Source: JAOUEA01 sp041287635
GTDB lineage: Bacteria > Actinomycetota > UBA4738 > HRBIN12
Assembly: GCA_041287635.1 (NCBI GenBank)
Contig: JBGGNG010000057.1
Span: 1-64,000, forward strand
DNA: 64,000 nt
Direction: 5' to 3'
In this document: one piece after another, positions 26,283-35,034 of the stretch
Layout: the number at the start of each line of letters is the position of its first letter
Numbering within the stretch: the stretch's first letter is position 1
Translations under genes and position numbers: made by a program
The notes under the pieces: model-generated
Database searches by the model: none
The model's input: the letters and a program-made list of their open reading frames with translations, nothing else
What the model was told of the DNA's origin: nothing

Positions 26283-26298
26283 TTGAACAACCGTTCAA
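26283..26298. promoter_or_regulatory. Perfect inverted repeat, TetR-type operator candidate
   Basis: TTGAAC-AACC-GTTCAA is a perfect 6-bp inverted repeat with a 4-bp spacer. It sits about 130 bp before the first GcvT-family gene and is AT-rich against its surroundings. Operators of this form are typical for TetR/AcrR-family repressors. No such regulator is encoded in the window. Confidence 0.5.
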
Positions 26299-26312
26299 TC
26301 GTCTGATACAAC

Positions 26313-26378
26313 CCGGTCCACGGGGGCCGGTCCACGGGGGCCGGTCCACGGGGGCCGGTCCACGGGCCGGTCCACGGG
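26313..26378. repeat. Short tandem repeats CCGGTCCACGGG(GG)
   Basis: Three 14-bp units (CCGGTCCACGGGGG at 26313, 26327 and 26341) are followed by two 12-bp units (26355 and 26367) and then a GC-rich palindromic stretch around GGCCATGGCC. The array lies between the candidate operator and the first GcvT-family gene, in the leader region. Confidence 0.9.
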
Positions 26379-26426
26379 CCGGCCATGGCCGGCCGGATGC
26401 GGGCGTCGGCGTGTGAGGAGGCGTGG

Positions 26427-27530
26427 GTGGGGCAGAGCAGGGAGACGGCGTTCCACGCGATCACGTCGACGAAGGCCGCCGGTTTCATGGAGGAAGCCGG
26501 GTGGCTCTGGGTCACGAACTACGGCGACGTCGACGCCGAGTACCGAGCCGTGCGCGACGGGGTCGGCATGTGGGACCTCTCGCCCCTCAACAAGTGGGAG
26601 TTCCGGGGCCCGGAGGCCCTCGAGGCGACCCAGCGGGTGCACACGAACGACGTGCTCGGCATGCATGACGGTCAGGTCCGGTACGGTGCCTTCGTCGACG
26701 AGGACGGGCTGGTCGTCGACGACGGCACCGTGTTCCGCCACTCGGCGGAGCAGCTGTGGGTCTGCACCAACGGGAACGAGCACGCCGACTACTTCGCCGA
26801 CGCCACGAAAGGGCTCGAGGTCGAGATCGCCTACATCGCGCCGGAACTGCCGAGCATGCAGATCCAGGGCCCAGAGAGCCGCGACCTCGTTCGCTCGATC
26901 GTCTCGGGCGCCGACGTCGACGCGCTTCGATACTTCACGTTCTTCCCCGACCCGGTGACCATCGGGGGGGCACCGGTCTGGCTCTCGCGCACCGGGTTCT
27001 CCGGGGAGCTCGGCTACGAGCTGTTCCTGCGCCCCGAGCACGCGACCGCGGTCTGGGAAGCGGTGGAGGACGCCGGGGCCACGCCCTACGGCGTGGACAT
27101 CATCGAGCCCATCCGGGTCGAGACCGGCATGGTCGTCACCGACTACGACTACGAGCCTCATCGCCGGACCCCGTACGACCTCGGCCTCGACCGGCTCGTC
27201 GCCCTCGACGGCGACGGGTCGTTCATGGGCAAGGAGCAGCTGCGCGCCGTCGCGGGCGATCCGCCGAACCGATTCGTCACGATCCGGCTCGAGGGGACGA
27301 CACTGCCCGAGTACGGCGCCGCGGTGACCGCCGGTGGCGAGGATGCGGGGGTGCTGACGAGCCCGGCGGTGAGTCCGAGGCTCGGGGCGCTCGGTCTCGC
27401 GATCCTGCGGACCGAGATGGCGGCACCCGGCACCGGCGTCGAGGTCGCGATGCCCGATGGAACCTCGATCGGTGGCACGGTCGACGTGCTGGCCGTGTAC
27501 GACCCGAAGAAGCAACGCCCCCGCGCCTGA
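26427..27530 (+). CDS. GcvT-family THF-dependent methyl/aminomethyl transferase 1
   Basis: 367 residues from GTG 26427, chosen because GAGGAG lies 6 nt upstream; the in-frame ATG at 26385 sits in the repeat-flanking palindrome. The folate-binding GcvT fold is clear: VRDGVGMWDLSPLNKWEFRGPEALEATQRVHTNDV, QVRYGAFVDEDGLVVDDGTVF, LRYFTFF, VWLSRTGFSGELGYELF and the C-terminal VGVLTSPAVSPRLGALGLAIL-type segment. No gcvH, gcvP or lpd is near, so it is probably not the glycine-cleavage T-protein but a demethylase of another methylated substrate. It is followed by a paralogue. Confidence 0.87.
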   Translation: MGQSRETAFHAITSTKAAGFMEEAGWLWVTNYGDVDAEYRAVRDGVGMWDLSPLNKWEFRGPEALEATQRVHTNDVLGMHDGQVRYGAFVDEDGLVVDDGTVFRHSAEQLWVCTNGNEHADYFADATKGLEVEIAYIAPELPSMQIQGPESRDLVRSIVSGADVDALRYFTFFPDPVTIGGAPVWLSRTGFSGELGYELFLRPEHATAVWEAVEDAGATPYGVDIIEPIRVETGMVVTDYDYEPHRRTPYDLGLDRLVALDGDGSFMGKEQLRAVAGDPPNRFVTIRLEGTTLPEYGAAVTAGGEDAGVLTSPAVSPRLGALGLAILRTEMAAPGTGVEVAMPDGTSIGGTVDVLAVYDPKKQRPRA

Positions 27531-27574
27531 CGGCGAGCGGGTCCGACGATCGCACGATACGAGGAGGAGACCGC

Positions 27575-28669
27575 ATGACCGAGGACAAGCGTTCGCCGCT
27601 GCACGACTGGCATGTCGAGCACGAGGCCGATGTCGTCTGGGAGGACGGCTACCCATGGGCGATGCACGAGGGCGCCGACCCGAGGGACGAGTACGAGGCG
27701 GTGCGCACGGCGACGGGCATCTGGGATCTCTACTCGACCTGCAAGTACGAGGTCCGGGGCCCCGACGCCGCGCGCCTGATCCAGCGCAGGTTCACGAACG
27801 CGCTCGACGGCATGCAGGCCGGTTCCGTGCGCTACGGCGCCTTCGTCAACGCGGACGGGCTGATGATCGACGACGGCAACGTCTACAAGTTCGCAGACGA
27901 TCACTTCCTCGTGATGATCAACACGGCCGGAATCGACGACTGGTTCCGCGAGACGGCCGACGGCCTCGACGCCACGATCGACCACAAGACCGACGACTAC
28001 GCGATGATCGCCGTGCAGGGCCCGACTTCGCAGGCGACCCTGCAGCCGCTGACGGGCCGCGATCTCGGCGAGCTGCGGTACTTCCGCTTCTGGCCGGAGG
28101 CGACGACCGTCGCCGGTGCCGAAGCGTGGGTGCTCCGCACGGGGTTCAGCGGTGAGAAGGGGTACGAGGTCGTCGTGGCCCCCGGCGATGCCCGCAGGGT
28201 CTGGGACGCGCTGATCGCCGCGGGCGCCACACCGTTCGGGCTGACGGCGATCGATCTCGCCCGCACGGAGATCGGCTTGATCATCATCGCGGTCGACTAC
28301 AACCCCGGCGAGATCTCCCCGTGGGACCTGTCGATGGACCGATTCATCAAGACCGACACCGAGTGCGTGGGCGCTGCCGCGCTGGCCGAGCGAGGGGCGA
28401 ACCCGCCCAAGCGTTTCAAGACCCTACAGATCGATGGGGACCTCGCTCCCGACTACGGCGCCGCCGTCACGAAGGACGGGCGCGAGGTGGGTGTCGTGAC
28501 ATCCCCGGCGTCCTCGCCGCGGCTCGGCACGATCGGCCTCGCGATCCTCGACGCCGACGTGGCCAACGACGGTGGGAAGGTCGAGGTCGCGGTGGAAGGT
28601 GGCACGGCGCCGGCGACCGTCGAGGTGCTGTCGCTGCTCGATCCGAACAAGGAGCGCCCGCGGGCGTAG
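27575..28669 (+). CDS. GcvT-family THF-dependent methyl/aminomethyl transferase 2
   Basis: 364 residues from ATG 27575 with GAGGAGGAG just upstream. Paralogue of the preceding gene: VRTATGIWDLYSTCKYEVRGPDAARLIQRRFTNALDGM, SVRYGAFVNADGLMIDDGNVYKF, LRYFRFW, VLRTGFSGEKGYEVVV, and GEISPWDLSMDRFIK. Both copies end in LLDPNKERPRA-like tails. A tandem pair suggests two related substrates or a heteromer. The predicted reaction moves a one-carbon unit to THF, feeding the folate genes downstream. Confidence 0.87.
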   Translation: MTEDKRSPLHDWHVEHEADVVWEDGYPWAMHEGADPRDEYEAVRTATGIWDLYSTCKYEVRGPDAARLIQRRFTNALDGMQAGSVRYGAFVNADGLMIDDGNVYKFADDHFLVMINTAGIDDWFRETADGLDATIDHKTDDYAMIAVQGPTSQATLQPLTGRDLGELRYFRFWPEATTVAGAEAWVLRTGFSGEKGYEVVVAPGDARRVWDALIAAGATPFGLTAIDLARTEIGLIIIAVDYNPGEISPWDLSMDRFIKTDTECVGAAALAERGANPPKRFKTLQIDGDLAPDYGAAVTKDGREVGVVTSPASSPRLGTIGLAILDADVANDGGKVEVAVEGGTAPATVEVLSLLDPNKERPRA

Positions 28670-28729
28670 GTCCAGGGGCCGATCTCCGTGGGGCGGGGCT
28701 GGGCCCCGTCCCACACCTATGCTGAGCCC

Positions 28730-29641
28730 ATGCACCGTGACGAGCTCTACGGGGTGGTGCCGAACTTCAGCGAGGGTCGCCGCACCGACGTCGTCGGTGC
28801 GATCGTGCGAGCGCTGCACGTGGCGGGGGCTCGGGTGGTCTATGCCGAGGCCGACCCCGACCACAACCGGCTCGACACGACCGTGCTCGGAGACGCCGAC
28901 GCGGTGCGGGCCAGCGCCTTGGCCGGCGCGACGGCGGCCGTCGAGCTCATCGACATGCGCGCGCACCGAGGAGGTCATCCGCGCATGGGCGCCGCCGATG
29001 TGATCCCGTTCATGCCCGTGCGCGGTGTGACGATCGAGGACTGCGTCACGGTGGCCAGCGGGTTCGGGCGCGAGCTCGCCGAGCGCCTCGACCTGCCCGT
29101 CTACCTCTACGATCGCGCCGCGCTCGTCCCCGATCGCGCCTCGCTCGCCGCGGTGCGCCGCGGGGAGTACGAGGGCCTGCGGGAGGCCGTCGCCCGCGGC
29201 GAGCGGTTGCCCGATCTCGGTCCGCACGAGATCGGGCCTGCAGGGGCGACGGCCGTCGGCGCCCGCAAGCCCCTCGTCGCCTTCAACGTCTACCTCGACG
29301 GCTCGGACGAGCCCGCGGCGAAGGAGATCGCGAAGACCCTTCGAGAGTCCAACGGGGGGCTGCCGGCAGTGCGTGCGATCGGGTTCACCGTGCCGGAACG
29401 AGGCGGCGTGGTGACGGTCTCGATGAACCTGGTCGACCACGAGGTGACGGGCCTGCGCGAAGCGTTCGACGGTGTCGCGAGGCTCGCCGCCGGGCACGGC
29501 ATGGCCGTGACCGATTCCGAGATCGTGGGGCTGGTGCCGGCCTCGGCGCTCGCCGACGACGACGTCGCGTACCTCGGACTTTCCGGATTCGACCCCGACC
29601 GCCAGGTGCTGGAGCGCCTCGTGGACGAACGTGAGGAGTGA
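28730..29641 (+). CDS. Glutamate formimidoyltransferase
   Basis: 303 residues from ATG 28730. It matches the N-terminal half of FTCD, moving the formimino group of N-formiminoglutamate (from histidine breakdown) to THF. Seen: VVPNFSEGRRTDVV, DPDHNRLDTTVLGD, IDMRAHRGGHPRMGAADVIPFMPV with the catalytic-region His, and the C-terminal domain VPERGGVVTVSMNLVDHEVTGL. The cyclodeaminase half is the next, separate gene 3 bp later. Confidence 0.92.
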   Translation: MHRDELYGVVPNFSEGRRTDVVGAIVRALHVAGARVVYAEADPDHNRLDTTVLGDADAVRASALAGATAAVELIDMRAHRGGHPRMGAADVIPFMPVRGVTIEDCVTVASGFGRELAERLDLPVYLYDRAALVPDRASLAAVRRGEYEGLREAVARGERLPDLGPHEIGPAGATAVGARKPLVAFNVYLDGSDEPAAKEIAKTLRESNGGLPAVRAIGFTVPERGGVVTVSMNLVDHEVTGLREAFDGVARLAAGHGMAVTDSEIVGLVPASALADDDVAYLGLSGFDPDRQVLERLVDEREE

Positions 29642-29644
29642 ACG

Positions 29645-30286
29645 ATGAGCGATGCAGGGTTCGGCGACATGACGGTCGAGCGCTTCCTCGAGACGATGGC
29701 CTCGAAGGACCCGACCCCGGGTGGAGGCGCCGCCGCAGCGATCGCAGGGGCAACCGGCGCGGCCCTGATCGCGATGGTCGGGAGGCTCACGCTGGGCAAG
29801 CAGGGCTTCGAGGACCTCGAGGAACGCATGCAGGCGCTCGTCGACCGAGCCGATGCGGCGCGGGCCGAGTTCGTCGCGCTGGGAGACCGTGACGCGGCCT
29901 CCTTCGAGGCGGTGATGTCGGCGTTCCGGATGCCGAAGGGAACCGACGTCGAGAAGGCGTCACGCGCCGATGCGATCCAGCGGGGTCTGGAGCATGCCGC
30001 GGCCGTGCCGCTCGAGATCGCCCGCCGGGCGGTCGATCTCATGGAGCTCGCCGAGGATGCCACCGCGATGGGCAACCCGAACGCGGCGAGCGACGGCATG
30101 TCCGCGGCGGGCATGCTGCTCGCGTCGGTGATCGCCGCCCGTGCGAACGTCGAGATCAATGCATCGGCATTGAAGGACGAGGATCGTCGTGAGGCGTTGC
30201 TCGAGGAGGTCGCCGCGATCCGTGACCGAGCCGACACGTTGCTCGAGCAGTGCCGGGAGGCGTTCGGGCTGCGCCTGAACGCCTGA
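29645..30286 (+). CDS. Formiminotetrahydrofolate cyclodeaminase / methenyl-THF cyclohydrolase
   Basis: A 213-residue helical protein of the FTCD C-terminal (FchA) family. The signature FLETMASKDPTPGGGAAAAIAGATGAALIAMVGRLT is decisive. It converts 5-formimino-THF to 5,10-methenyl-THF plus ammonia, and close relatives act as methenyl-THF cyclohydrolases. Immediately downstream of the formimidoyltransferase, so the two are co-expressed. Its product can be taken to formate through 10-formyl-THF by the ligase at 31.7 kb working in reverse (inference). Confidence 0.92.
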   Translation: MSDAGFGDMTVERFLETMASKDPTPGGGAAAAIAGATGAALIAMVGRLTLGKQGFEDLEERMQALVDRADAARAEFVALGDRDAASFEAVMSAFRMPKGTDVEKASRADAIQRGLEHAAAVPLEIARRAVDLMELAEDATAMGNPNAASDGMSAAGMLLASVIAARANVEINASALKDEDRREALLEEVAAIRDRADTLLEQCREAFGLRLNA

Positions 30287-30339
30287 TCGGTCTCCCCTCG
30301 GTCCTGGTCCCGCGCACCACGCCCGCGTAGGCTCGACCC

Positions 30340-30750
30340 GTGCGGATCGACGCGATCGTCTTCGACTGCGAGGACGCCGCGCCGCTGGCGCGGTTCTGGG
30401 CCGCCGCGCTCGGTTGGCGTGTCGCTCCATACGACGCCGCCGACGTCGAACGTCTCTCGGCCAGAGGCATCGACGATCTCGAGGACGACCCGAGCGTCAT
30501 GGTCGAGCCTCCCGAGGACGACGTCCCGGGGCTGCCGGTGTTGTTCTTCACCGAGGTTCCCGAGCCCAAGGCAGGGAAGAACCGCGTGCATGTCGACGTG
30601 GTGGCCGACGAGACCGTCGACGACGAGGTGATCCGACTCGAGGGACTCGGAGCGACGCTCCGCAACTGGGCCGAGGATGGGGGCACCGTCTGGGCCGTGT
30701 TGCTCGACCCCGAGGGCAACGAGTTCTGCGTGATGCCACCTGAGTCGTGA
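30340..30750 (+). CDS. VOC/glyoxalase-like protein
   Basis: 136 residues from GTG 30340. Two beta-alpha-beta-beta-beta modules of the VOC fold: IVFDCEDAAPLARFWAAALGWRV at the N-terminus and KNRVHVDVVADETVDDEVIRLEGLGATL, then VLLDPEGNEFCVM, at the C-terminus. The DPEGNEFC ending is typical of the glyoxalase/bleomycin-resistance superfamily. Substrate unknown; metal ligands are not obvious. Confidence 0.78.
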   Translation: MRIDAIVFDCEDAAPLARFWAAALGWRVAPYDAADVERLSARGIDDLEDDPSVMVEPPEDDVPGLPVLFFTEVPEPKAGKNRVHVDVVADETVDDEVIRLEGLGATLRNWAEDGGTVWAVLLDPEGNEFCVMPPES

Positions 30751-30783
30751 GGGCCGAGTGGTGACGGACCAAGCCGTGACCGG

Positions 30784-31572
30784 CTAGCTCACGATCGTCA
30801 TCGAGTCCTGGACGAACCGGACGAGACCCGTGGCGCCGCTCACCACGAGCACGACGAGCGCCACCTCTCTCGCGTGGAGGGCGATGCCACCACTCGCGAA
30901 GGCGGCCACCACGCCGAGCACTACGACGAGCGCCAGCGCGAGTGCCCAGATGGGGTCGCTCGCCGACGCCATGACCACCAGGCCGAGGATCCCGAACACG
31001 GCACCGAGGACCGAACCGGCGATCGTGAGTGGCGCCAGCCGGACCAGCGGCCGCTGCAGCAGCCATCGATCGAACCGCTCCGCGACCCAGACGGACCCGA
31101 ACCCGAAGGCGGGGAAGAGCAGGGTGAACATCGCCACGTTGAGGAAGCGGTTCCCCATGATCGTGAAGTCGGCGTTCCCCGGGTCGATCACCAGGGGGCT
31201 CGCCAGAGCCAGCAACACGAGCGAGACCCACAGTGGCAGGAACCGGCCGGGCAACACCGTGCGGAGCACGAACAGGAGGAGTCCCGCCGACAGTCCCGCA
31301 GCGAGGCCGACGAAGATCAGGAGCGCGAGCGTCCCCTCGGTCGTGATCGCACCGACCACGTTGCCGTTCTCGGTGAGCATCCCGATCCTCGAGCCGTCGG
31401 CGACGATCGCGGACGCTCTCATCGCCACCCTGGTGCCCAGACCTCCGACCAGGAGTCCGGTGATCAGCGCTGCGACGCACGATGATGCGAGCCGGAGCAC
31501 AGCCGGCACCCGCAGCAGGGTGACTGCTCTTCCGCCGGTGACTCGCACGGTGGGTGCGGACGCGTCGATCAT
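30784..31572 (-). CDS. Polytopic membrane protein of unknown function
   Basis: 262 residues if started at ATG 31572 (upstream in-frame starts exist). At least six hydrophobic segments are visible, e.g. LASSCVAALITGLLVGGLG, LLIFVGLAAGLSAGLLLFVL, LWVSLVLLALASPLVI, LTIAGSVLGAVFGILGLVVM and the long IWALALALVVVLGVVAAFAS. The stretch DPGNADFTIMGNRFLNVAMFTLLFPAFGF is the most distinctive soluble/loop part. No family recognised. Confidence 0.7.
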   Translation of the reverse strand: MIDASAPTVRVTGGRAVTLLRVPAVLRLASSCVAALITGLLVGGLGTRVAMRASAIVADGSRIGMLTENGNVVGAITTEGTLALLIFVGLAAGLSAGLLLFVLRTVLPGRFLPLWVSLVLLALASPLVIDPGNADFTIMGNRFLNVAMFTLLFPAFGFGSVWVAERFDRWLLQRPLVRLAPLTIAGSVLGAVFGILGLVVMASASDPIWALALALVVVLGVVAAFASGGIALHAREVALVVLVVSGATGLVRFVQDSMTIVS

Positions 31573-31662
31573 CGCAGCATCATGCTCGGTAGCGTTCCCG
31601 GAGGCCAGAGGGCTGCCACGAGGCCCCCGTGGGGTGTCCACACACCCCGTCGGTGGCAAACC

Positions 31663-33333
31663 TCAGAACAGGCCGACGGTGCGGCCCTGCTCGTCGACGT
31701 CCACGGCGTGGAACGCCGGCGTACGACCGTAGCCGGGCATGCGCTGCATGTCGCCGCAGAGCGCGACCACGAAGCCGGCTCCGCCGCTCGGCACCACCGC
31801 ACGGACGGGCAGACGGAATCCCGTCGGCCGGTTGAGCATCAGCGGATCGTGGCTGAGCGAGAGGTGGGTCTTGGCCATGCAGACGGGCACCTGGCCGAAG
31901 CCCAGCTCGTCCATGCGGGCGATGTCCTTCTCGGCCTGCGGCAGGTAGTCGACCCCGTCGGCGCCGTACAGCTTCGTCGCGATCGCTTCGATCTGCTCCT
32001 TCAGCCCGGCGCCCGAGGGCGTCAGGAAGTCGAACGTGTTCGGCCGCTCGCACGCGTCGACGACCGCCCGGGCGAGCTCCACCGCCCCGTCGCCGCCCTG
32101 GGCGAAGGCTCGGTTCACGACGACGGTCTCGGCGCCGGCCTCGACGGCCAGCTCGCCGATCAGATCGATCTCCGCCTCGGTATCGGACGGGAAGTTGTTG
32201 ATCGACACCACGCACGGCAGGCCGTACTGGCGAACGATCTCGATGTGCGCCTTCAGGTTCTCGATGCCGCGGCGCAGGGCGTCAAGGTCCTCGGTACCGA
32301 GATCGGCGAACGGCTTCCCGCCGTGGGACTTCGTGGCGCGGACCGTGGTGACGAGGACGGCCGCGCTCGGGGCGAACCCACCGAACGGGCAGACGATGTC
32401 GCAGAACTTCTGGAACCAGAGGTCGCTCGCGAACCCGCCCTCGGTGACGACGTAGTCGGCGAGCTTGAGCGCGACGCGGTCCGCGATGATCGAGTTGTTC
32501 GCGTGGGCGATGTTCCCGAACGGCCCCGCGTGGATCATCACCGGCTGCCCCTCGAGCGTCTGAACGAGGTTCGGCTTGAGCGCGTCCTTCATGATCACGG
32601 TCAGGGCGCCGGCGACCCTGAGGTCCTCGGCGGTGACCGGCTTCCCTTCCTGCGTCGTTGCGACCACGATGTTGCCGAGCCGGCGCCGCAGGTCCGCCAC
32701 GTCGGAGGCGAGCGCGAACACCGCCATGATCTCGGAGGCAGCGACGATCACGAACGAGTTCTCTCGGGGGTATCCGTGTGCCTTGCCCCCGAGGCCGACC
32801 ACGGTGTACCGAAGCTCCCGGTCGTTCACGTCGAGGGTGCGGGGCCACGTGATCGTCGCGGGGTCGATGCCGAGCCCGTTGCCGTGGTACACGCTCGCGT
32901 CGAGCGCGGCGGCCAGCAGGTTGTGGGCGGCCTGCACGGCGTGGAAGTCGCCGTTGAAGTGAAGGTTGATCTCCTCCATCGGCACGACCTGGGCGAATCC
33001 GCCGCCGTTCCCGCCGCCCTTGATGCCGAAGACCGGGCCCATGCTCGGTTCCCGCAGGCAGAGCATCACGTCCTTGCCCAGCTTGCCGAGCCCCTGGGTC
33101 AGGGAGACGCTCGTCGTCGTCTTGCCCTCGCCGGCCTTCGTGGGTGTGATCGCAGTGGTGATGATCAGCTTCCCGTCGGGCCGGTCGGCGAGACGGGCGA
33201 GGATCGAGAGATCGACCTTGGCGCGGTGCCGTCCGTACTGTTCCAACTCGTCGGGCTCGATGCCCGCGGCGGCGGCGACGTCGGCGATCGGACGGAGTTC
33301 GGCTTCCTGGGCGATCTCGAGTCCGGACTTCAT
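31663..33333 (-). CDS. fhs: Formate-tetrahydrofolate ligase
   Basis: 556 residues from ATG 33333. It makes 10-formyl-THF from formate, THF and ATP, and can run in reverse. Nucleotide motif ITTAITPTKAGEGKTTTSVSLTQGL (near residues 58-82), LREPSMGPVFGIKGGGNGGGFAQV and EGGFASDLWFQKFCDIVC are all hallmark stretches. The length matches the family. With the formate dehydrogenase at 42.8-47.7 kb it links the folate pool to formate. Confidence 0.96.
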   Translation of the reverse strand: MKSGLEIAQEAELRPIADVAAAAGIEPDELEQYGRHRAKVDLSILARLADRPDGKLIITTAITPTKAGEGKTTTSVSLTQGLGKLGKDVMLCLREPSMGPVFGIKGGGNGGGFAQVVPMEEINLHFNGDFHAVQAAHNLLAAALDASVYHGNGLGIDPATITWPRTLDVNDRELRYTVVGLGGKAHGYPRENSFVIVAASEIMAVFALASDVADLRRRLGNIVVATTQEGKPVTAEDLRVAGALTVIMKDALKPNLVQTLEGQPVMIHAGPFGNIAHANNSIIADRVALKLADYVVTEGGFASDLWFQKFCDIVCPFGGFAPSAAVLVTTVRATKSHGGKPFADLGTEDLDALRRGIENLKAHIEIVRQYGLPCVVSINNFPSDTEAEIDLIGELAVEAGAETVVVNRAFAQGGDGAVELARAVVDACERPNTFDFLTPSGAGLKEQIEAIATKLYGADGVDYLPQAEKDIARMDELGFGQVPVCMAKTHLSLSHDPLMLNRPTGFRLPVRAVVPSGGAGFVVALCGDMQRMPGYGRTPAFHAVDVDEQGRTVGLF

Positions 33334-33506
33334 GGTGACGGCGGGTTCCTTCCTCAGATTCGTGAACGGCCCCCGGACGATACGACCCCCGGTCGTGTGG
33401 GTCCAAACCGAGGTTGCGCGCACCGCGACCGCCGGTCACGGCGGGTGGCCCGCGGCATCGGCGCGTGCTTCGATGACACCTCGACGCTCCGAAGGGGAAG
33501 CAGCGC

Positions 33507-34865
33507 ATGGACACCGAGTCGCTCCGCAGCACGATCGCCGGCCTGATGCCGGACCTCCTCGATGACCTCGGCTCGATGGTGCGCATCCCGTCGGTCGCGT
33601 TCCCGGGGTATCCCGAGGCCCCGGTGCTCGAGGCGGCCGAGCGCACCGTGGAGCTCGCCCGCCGTGCGGGGTTCGCCGACGCGGCGTTGCAGCCCGTTGC
33701 GTGGGGCTACCCGCCGGTCGTCGGTGAGATCCCCGGGCCCGAGGGGTCGCCCACCGTGGTGCTCTACGCGCACTACGACGTGCAGCCGGCGCCGCGGGAA
33801 CAGGGGTGGACCACCGATCCGTGGATGCCGGTCGTGCGGAGCGACGGTCGTCTGGTCGGCAGGGGTGCCGCCGACGACAAGAGCGGGATCGCGATGCATC
33901 TCGCGACGATCCGTGCGTTCGGGGGGCGGCCTCCCTGCACCGTGCGCCTCGTCGTCGAGGGGATGGAGGAGACCACGTCGAACCTCGAGGCGTTCGTCGA
34001 GGGTCGCCCCGACCTGTTCGGCGCCGACGTCTTCGTCGTCGCGGACATGGGGAACCTGGAGGTCGGCGTGCCCACGCTCACGACGACGCTCCGGGGCGAG
34101 GTGTCCTGCGTCGTTACCGTCTCCACGCTCGAGCACCCGCTGCACTCCGGGGTGTTCGGGGGGCCCGCCCCCGACGCGATGATCGCGCTTGCCAGGCTCC
34201 TGGCCACCCTGCACGACGGTGTCGGTGACGTGGCCGTCGAGGGCGTCACCCGAGCCGACCGGCCGAGCGGCGACGTCGCGGAGGCGGACTTCCGGTCGAT
34301 GGCGGATCTGCTGGACGGCACGGCCCTGATCGGCACCGGCCCGATCGGCTCGCGTCTGTGGTCGTCACCGAGCATCAGCGCGATCGGCATCGACTCGACG
34401 ACGATCGATGGCTCGTCGAACGTGCTGCTGCCCAGCGCCCGGGCGAAGCTTTCGATGCGCATCGTCCCCGGAGCCGAACCCGGCGCCGAGCTGGACGCGC
34501 TCGAGCGACACCTGCGGACGCATGACCCGTGGGGTGCGACCGTCGAGGTCGAGCGCGTGAAGACCGCTCCACCGTTCCGGTGCGCCACCGACGGCCCGGC
34601 GTTCGCCGCAGCGCGCACCGCGCTCCGAGCGGCGTTCGGGCGATCCTCGGTCGATGCGGGGTCCGGTGGGTCGATCCCGCTCCTGGACTCGCTGCGGGCC
34701 GTGAGCCCGCGGGCGGAGTTCATCCTGTGGGGAGCCGAGGACATGGCGCACTCGCGCATCCACGCGTCGGACGAGAGCGTCGATCCGTCCGAGATCGAGC
34801 GGATGGTGCTCGCTCAGGCGCTGTTGCTAAAATCTCTCAATACCGCCTCTGAACTGCGGGAATAG
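33507..34865 (+). CDS. M20-family metallopeptidase/dipeptidase, 3' end altered by insertion
   Basis: 452 residues in the present reading. Zinc-hydrolase residues: VVLYAHYDVQPA (His), VGRGAADDKSGIAMHL (bridging Asp), VEGMEETTS (the catalytic-base/ligand glutamates) and HPLHSGVFGG (His). MAHSRIHASDES near the end provides the last ligand His. The start at ATG 33507 follows GAAGGGGA. After VLAQALLL the last codons (KSLNTASELRE) come from the inserted segment; the original downstream sequence lies across the island at 40146. The active site is intact, so the protein may still work. Confidence 0.88.
   Translation: MDTESLRSTIAGLMPDLLDDLGSMVRIPSVAFPGYPEAPVLEAAERTVELARRAGFADAALQPVAWGYPPVVGEIPGPEGSPTVVLYAHYDVQPAPREQGWTTDPWMPVVRSDGRLVGRGAADDKSGIAMHLATIRAFGGRPPCTVRLVVEGMEETTSNLEAFVEGRPDLFGADVFVVADMGNLEVGVPTLTTTLRGEVSCVVTVSTLEHPLHSGVFGGPAPDAMIALARLLATLHDGVGDVAVEGVTRADRPSGDVAEADFRSMADLLDGTALIGTGPIGSRLWSSPSISAIGIDSTTIDGSSNVLLPSARAKLSMRIVPGAEPGAELDALERHLRTHDPWGATVEVERVKTAPPFRCATDGPAFAAARTALRAAFGRSSVDAGSGGSIPLLDSLRAVSPRAEFILWGAEDMAHSRIHASDESVDPSEIERMVLAQALLLKSLNTASELRE
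34806..34828. repeat. Left copy of the 23-bp direct repeat (attL-like)
   Basis: This 23-bp sequence beginning GTGCTCGCTC and ending GCTGTTGCT is within the last codons of the M20 peptidase gene. It is identical to 40123-40145, and sequence on the two outer sides differs from that on the inner sides. It marks the left edge of the inserted segment. Confidence 0.9.
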
Positions 34866-35034
34866 CACTATCTGCCGCTGGTTAGGCCCTGCTTGTAAGA
34901 GATAGAGCGGTGCCGTTGCGCTCGATCACCGACGGCGGTCAATGCGACTGCGGCTCGGTCGAGTGCCGCGAGGACGAGACCAAGCGCTGGTACGCCGATG
35001 ACGGCTTCATGGAGATGACCCCGGTGACATCCGA

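Noticed and set aside
26313..26378. CRISPR-like array
   Set aside because: Units are only 12-14 bp, directly adjacent without spacers, and there are no cas genes.
27158..27985. A 275-residue minus-strand frame across the two GcvT genes
   Set aside because: It is antisense to both GcvT-family genes, whose frames carry conserved folate-binding segments; it has no independent support.
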